NCBI GenBank assembly: GCA_013350335.1
Contig: CM023538.1
Coordinates: forward strand, 63,043,080-63,107,079
Origin: Chimonanthus salicifolius
Taxonomy: Eukaryota > Streptophyta > Magnoliopsida > Laurales > Calycanthaceae
DNA: 64,000 nt
Direction of reading: 5' to 3'
Position 1 is the stretch's first letter. The number at the start of each line of letters is the position of its first letter. The position numbers and the translations under genes were made by a program. Under the pieces are notes generated by a model, which saw only the letters and a list, made by a program, of their open reading frames with translations, made no database searches and had not been told where the DNA came from. Of the stretch, positions 59,901-64,000 are shown one piece after another.

Positions 59901-62900
59901 CATAGCATTCCCGGAGCATATTCTCCGAAAAATCCAGAGCAACAACATGGGAATACATTCCAGACTTAGCAAAAAGCCTTGTGAACATCCCACTTCCACA
60001 GCTGGCATCAACAATTGTTCCACCTTCAGTGGGTTTAAGGTAACCTCTAGCCATTTCAAACTGCAATCAAGAATAAGCAAGTCAATGAGAATACAGTTAT
60101 GAAAACAAAAGCGGGAGACATGGAAAGGTTGATGAAAGAATAAGTGGGAAAAGCATCATAAATAAGCAACAGGAAAAAAGCACACCAGCAAATGACTGAT
60201 TTCATAACAGAACAGATGATTATGCAAAAGAACCATGTCCTTAAGAAACTGATACAGTAAAAGACATCTCTATCATAATGCTGTTTATGTCCTTTCATCA
60301 TACACTTGGGGAGCATGCTAAACTCAGTTAAAAGCTGCATTATCAGATATCCTAGTTTTTCAATTTATGCCAATAAAACTGAACTAGTCTCTCTCTTTTT
60401 TCTCTTTTTTGTCCAAAAGTATTTTCTTTTTCTTTTTTGAAAAATTCACAGTTGAGTTTTTTTGTCCAAAGTAATTAATAGATGACACATGGTTAACAGC
60501 CTTTTCAAACGAATCATACTACTGTCACATTTCACATTATACATAAAACTTATTCAATTATCTTACTACCTTATTAGCTTATCTTATAGGAATGCTACAA
60601 TCATCTCATGTCTCTAATGATTGTACACTGTACAACTAACTTGCATGGGTGTGGGTACGAGCGTCAAATCCAACATAGGCGTGAGGTGTTGGACTTGGTA
60701 ATCCCAAAAAAAAAAAAAAACATGAGGAAACGAAACCATATATAAATAATTTAAATCTAAATTTATTTTTAAATGAAGATACGTGTGGAAATAACACTAA
60801 TAGAAAAATAGTGTACTAGCTTTATTTTAAACAATTAAGTGACGCACAAATTGATATTTTAATTAGGTATTAAGAGGGTAAAGGTGTTGAAATATTTTTA
60901 AAGCTTTAAAAACAATGTTAGAAAGCACTATAACAGTCCATGAAGCACGGGTGAGTATTCAACATGGTGCAAGTGTTTACAAATGTCTTACACAGGTGTG
61001 GCACACATCTTTAAGTGTCTGCAACATAGATGTGCAAGTTGTATGAGGACAAATGAATCGGCATACTTTCATTAGTGCCTCTCAGAAGCACAAAGGATGA
61101 CCTAAACAAGGAATCATCACATTACCTCTTTTTCAGGACCAGGAAAACCACCCCATATAAAACTTTGCCGCCATCCTCTCTCATACATAAATGACACTAA
61201 AGGGCTCCTGTTCCAATAAATAATTACAAATGAATAACAATACTGCAAGATGTTAGGATTTTTTTTTTATTCTTTATCGAGTATGATTTCAATACATGTC
61301 CTCATCGGCATTCCCATTCTCCTAGTAGTCTAGTAACTTCTACTTGTAATCTTTTAACTCTTCATTTTCCTTCCATATTGTTATGCCCCATGCCCCCATC
61401 GTGCATGTCTTGTATAATCTTAGAACATCAGTGTCAATTTAGGCTACAAATTATGGGCCTAAGCACTACCCAAGTCAGGGGTATAAATCTCGGTCGATAC
61501 ATATCGTATTGGCCAGAGAAAAAAAAAATTCGGTCGAATATCGGCCGATTTCTTCTTCTTTTTTTTTTTAAAAAAAATAAAATAAAACAAATATCGGTTG
61601 TGGGTCTGGGCCAATATCTCGGCCGATATTTATATATATTTTTAAAACAGCCTTTTTATTTTTTTTTTAAAAAAGCCACCTAGATTTCCAAAAAAAATAA
61701 AGAAAATTTGAAGAGAGAGAAAGATTCGGCCGAAATCTCGGTCCAGCCGAATTTTTGACCCCTGCCCCAAGCCCAGGCACATGCTGCACTAGGTTGGGTA
61801 AGATCACAAGAATCCAACTTGACTTCCAACCTTCTATCGAAAAAGAAAAAAAAAGAACCTTGGCTTCCACCCTTCTCTCTCTCTCTCATGCCCATAATGA
61901 AGGGTGACAATGTCATAAATGATATGATGTTTAAAGGCTTTATAGAATCCTGAATTGATTCCTATCTATATTCATAAAGTCTCCTCATCCAACAGTTGAT
62001 TTTCCCCATAGAATTAAACTCCTTTCAGACATTTTGAAATAACCATACCTGAAAAGTTCAGTCGAGATAGGCATGGGTTCATCATATTCCTTTGCACCAC
62101 TAGCTACTGTTAGGTCACGATATATGTCATTGTTGAAATAATCCTTCTTGCAAGTGTGACAGTGGAAACCAGACCCAGATATAGATGCTCTGTGGTATAG
62201 ATTAGCCACCGAGTAAATGATTAGCCAACAATTTCATGAAAAAAAAAATAGTAAATGAGAACTCAATGTTATTTATATTGAGCAGCAAGTGAGAAGGGTG
62301 TCTTATAAGGACCTAAATGATTGTTAGGGCATATGCATATTGCCATTGAGCTTAATTTCATTGAAGTAGCCTTGCCCATGATGCTCCAAGTAACCCAGAA
62401 AAGAAAAAAGAAGCAGCCTAAATGTCCAAAATTTGGCATTTAATGTTGAATATCAACATGCCACATTCTTAACCAACTATTTGCAAGCCACCAGTCATAG
62501 ATTTTGGTTCATCTTAGAAGAGCCCATAGCAAGTTGGCAAGTTGTCACTATTGCAACCTTCAGGTTGTGACCTGTCGATTCAAATTATGACAGCATTTTA
62601 AAGAAAAAAAAAAAAAAAAGGAAGGAGGAGTTGTATGGGTGTTAAAGAATTATCTCATTAGTGAGATCAGGGCTAGCCCTGAGATCTCCTAAAATCTTAA
62701 GGGCCCTAGGCGGAGTAAGATTTTAGGGGCCCTTTGTGACTGGTATATTAAGGAGTTTAAGTGTGTGTAGGCCCTTTCTGTCTGAGGCCCCTAGGAGGCG
62801 GCCTATACCGCCTATGCCTAGGGCTGGCCCTGAGTGAGATTTATCGTCTATCCATGGTTAGGCCAACAAATCTCTCAATAGAAGAAAAGATGGTTGATCC

Positions 62901-64000
62901 AATAGGCCTATGGCATCAGTGAACCATGGGCCTTGCTTGTATGTGATCAAGTTCAAAAAATGCAATGCATATCCTCAGCTAGAATGTCCTACGAGCATAT
63001 TATTCCTCCGACAATAAAATACAACTTCAATAAAAACATCTTGTTTAAGGCCAAAATGATTAACTTACACTGTTGGATCTGGATCACCTTTCTGAATCAA
63101 TGGGCCATAACAAATGGGACAAGCTAAAACATTTGTTCTGGTCCTAATCTTTTCATCCACAGGAGGATCCTATAAAGAAAAAATATGTGAAAAATGAGCA
63201 ACCAGTGCTGGTAAACATGAATTAGACACTTGAAAAGTTATAAGCAGTACAACATGAAAAGGAGGGAGGCGGTAGAGAATAATGGGGAGTGACCCTTTTG
63301 ATATTGAAGGTGACTTAATTCAAGACTTCCCCTGCAAACATGGGCGGGTTTTGATTATCAAGACAACCCCTCAGGGTCTAGTTGTCATTATCCAAGTGTT
63401 AGAAAAAGTTCACCAAGTCCTTTGTTATAAAAAAAAACACCACTCTCTCTATCAATTGTCCATAATAATTATTTTCGTCTGTTGGAACAACAACAATCCA
63501 ACCTTAATCAATATTCGAAATGTTGCTAAAAGGGAAAACCATCCGCTCCCAAATCTATGGACCCCACGGGTACGCAATAGCACCATCAGAACACTGTTCT
63601 CTCTGATGCCCGCTCATTTCTGTTAAACGATTTCATTTTGCAGTGCAATAATTGGATAATTGGAGAGAATGGAAGCCGTCCGATTGAAGCTGTTACAAAC
63701 CGGGGGCAATCTGTCCTGGGGCCCACCGCACAAGAATTATAATAGTAATAATAACAATATAAAGCTGGGGTCAGAAATAAATCAATGAAACAGTATTTAA
63801 AAAAAAAGTAATAAAAGCGAGAGCATTCAAAGTTACTGATAAAATGCCACATAGAAAAGAGAAATATAAACAGAAGAAGTAATAAAAGCAAGAGCATCCA
63901 AAGCTACTGGTAAAATGCCCCAGAAAAAGAAAAGCATAAACAGACAAGAGAGAGAGAGAGGATTACAGGGTTGGGTGGAAGTGTGACGCTTGTAGAAGCT
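56997..64000 (-). CDS. SAM-dependent methyltransferase, copy B (5' end cut)
   Basis: Eight exons on the minus strand: 64000-63967 (partial), 63169-63069, 62189-62049, 61207-61126, 60060-59870, 59051-58940, 58364-58257, 57137-56997. The first exon continues beyond the window. The product closely follows Arabidopsis At1g78140 and its kin, predicted plastid (plastoglobule) methyltransferases of unknown substrate. In order: CPIC...CHTC, a probable zinc site; the conserved EPMPISTELFRSPLVSFMYE block; RGWRQSFIWGGFPGPEKEFE; SAM motif I, IVDASCGSGMF; ALDFSENML; DAVHAGAALHCWPSPSSA; RILRPGGVFVATTF; and a C-terminal SATKPS. All motifs lost or altered in copy A are intact here. The visible end of exon 1 (ASTSVTLPPNP) fits the tail of a transit peptide. 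All splice sites keep phase. Introns carry two MITEs not present in copy A. Confidence 0.9.
57140..57425. mobile_element. GATATCGGCC-type MITE remnant in copy B intron 7
   Basis: Contains tgtatcggcccattgaggcc gataagtatcgtatc and ends with gattttttaccccag, like a family end. The left end is not clear. It starts only a few bases from exon 8, so the acceptor of the last intron lies next to it. Confidence 0.45.
61476..61764. mobile_element. hAT-like MITE, GATATCGGCC family, 289 bp
   Basis: Inverted ends CAGGGGTATAAATCTCGGTC and, reverse-complemented, CAGGGGTCAAAAATTCGGCT. The flanks acccaagt (61468-61475) and ccccaagc (61765-61772) agree at 6 of 8 bases, a worn target-site duplication. The interior has tatcggccgat and gatatttata words. 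It lies in intron 3 of methyltransferase copy B. Confidence 0.83.
62668..62832. mobile_element. 165-bp hAT-like MITE with perfect 8-bp TSD
   Basis: Left end cagggctagccctgagatct, right end gcctagggctggccctg. Both flanks are exactly agtgagat (62660-62667 and 62833-62840). Same length as its opposite-facing relative at 45888-46052. It lies in intron 2 of methyltransferase copy B. Confidence 0.93.

Noticed and set aside
63586..63897. 103-codon minus-strand frame near the right edge
   Set aside because: It lies in intron 1 of methyltransferase copy B and is dominated by low-complexity Leu/Tyr runs.

Overview
The window is nuclear DNA from a flowering plant. Genes are split by GT-AG introns, the DNA between them is very AT-rich, TA microsatellites are long, and short non-autonomous transposons (SINEs, hAT-like MITEs, TRIM retroelements) are everywhere. 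The proteins match well-known land-plant families. The species cannot be named from the sequence alone. All exon boundaries were placed by eye from splice sites, reading phase and family resemblance.

Layout. A small secreted single-LysM protein gene lies at 1000-2027 (+, two exons). From about 2.1 to 28.7 kb I find no convincing gene. That stretch holds SINEs and MITEs, an old inverted duplication at 5420-6594 built from a broken gene start, GC-richer patches with clustered CACGTG motifs, and an 8-bp-TSD hAT-like element at 15148-15915 carrying a second insertion. A complete BIM1-type bHLH transcription factor gene (brassinosteroid signalling) runs from 29706 to 40174 (+, 11 coding exons). 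Its 3.7-kb intron 2 carries several SINEs, a TA/TG microsatellite and a TRIM element, and another intron carries a U6 snRNA pseudogene. An intronless TIC20-V-like chloroplast membrane protein gene lies at 42662-43324 (-).

From 45.7 kb to the right edge there are two tandem, same-strand (-) copies of a plastid-type SAM-dependent methyltransferase gene (At1g78140-like). Copy A is at 45709-53589. Copy B starts at 56997 and its first exon runs off the window at 64000. They share all seven intron positions visible in the window and some intron sequence. Copy B looks like the conserved gene. Copy A has an open frame but a short, atypical N-terminus and a divergent exon 3. The introns of the two copies have collected different transposons.

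The genes do not form a pathway or operon. The most distinctive features are the asymmetric methyltransferase duplication and an unusually legible record of nested small transposons, several with intact or near-intact target-site duplications. I see no evidence of a new multi-gene system.
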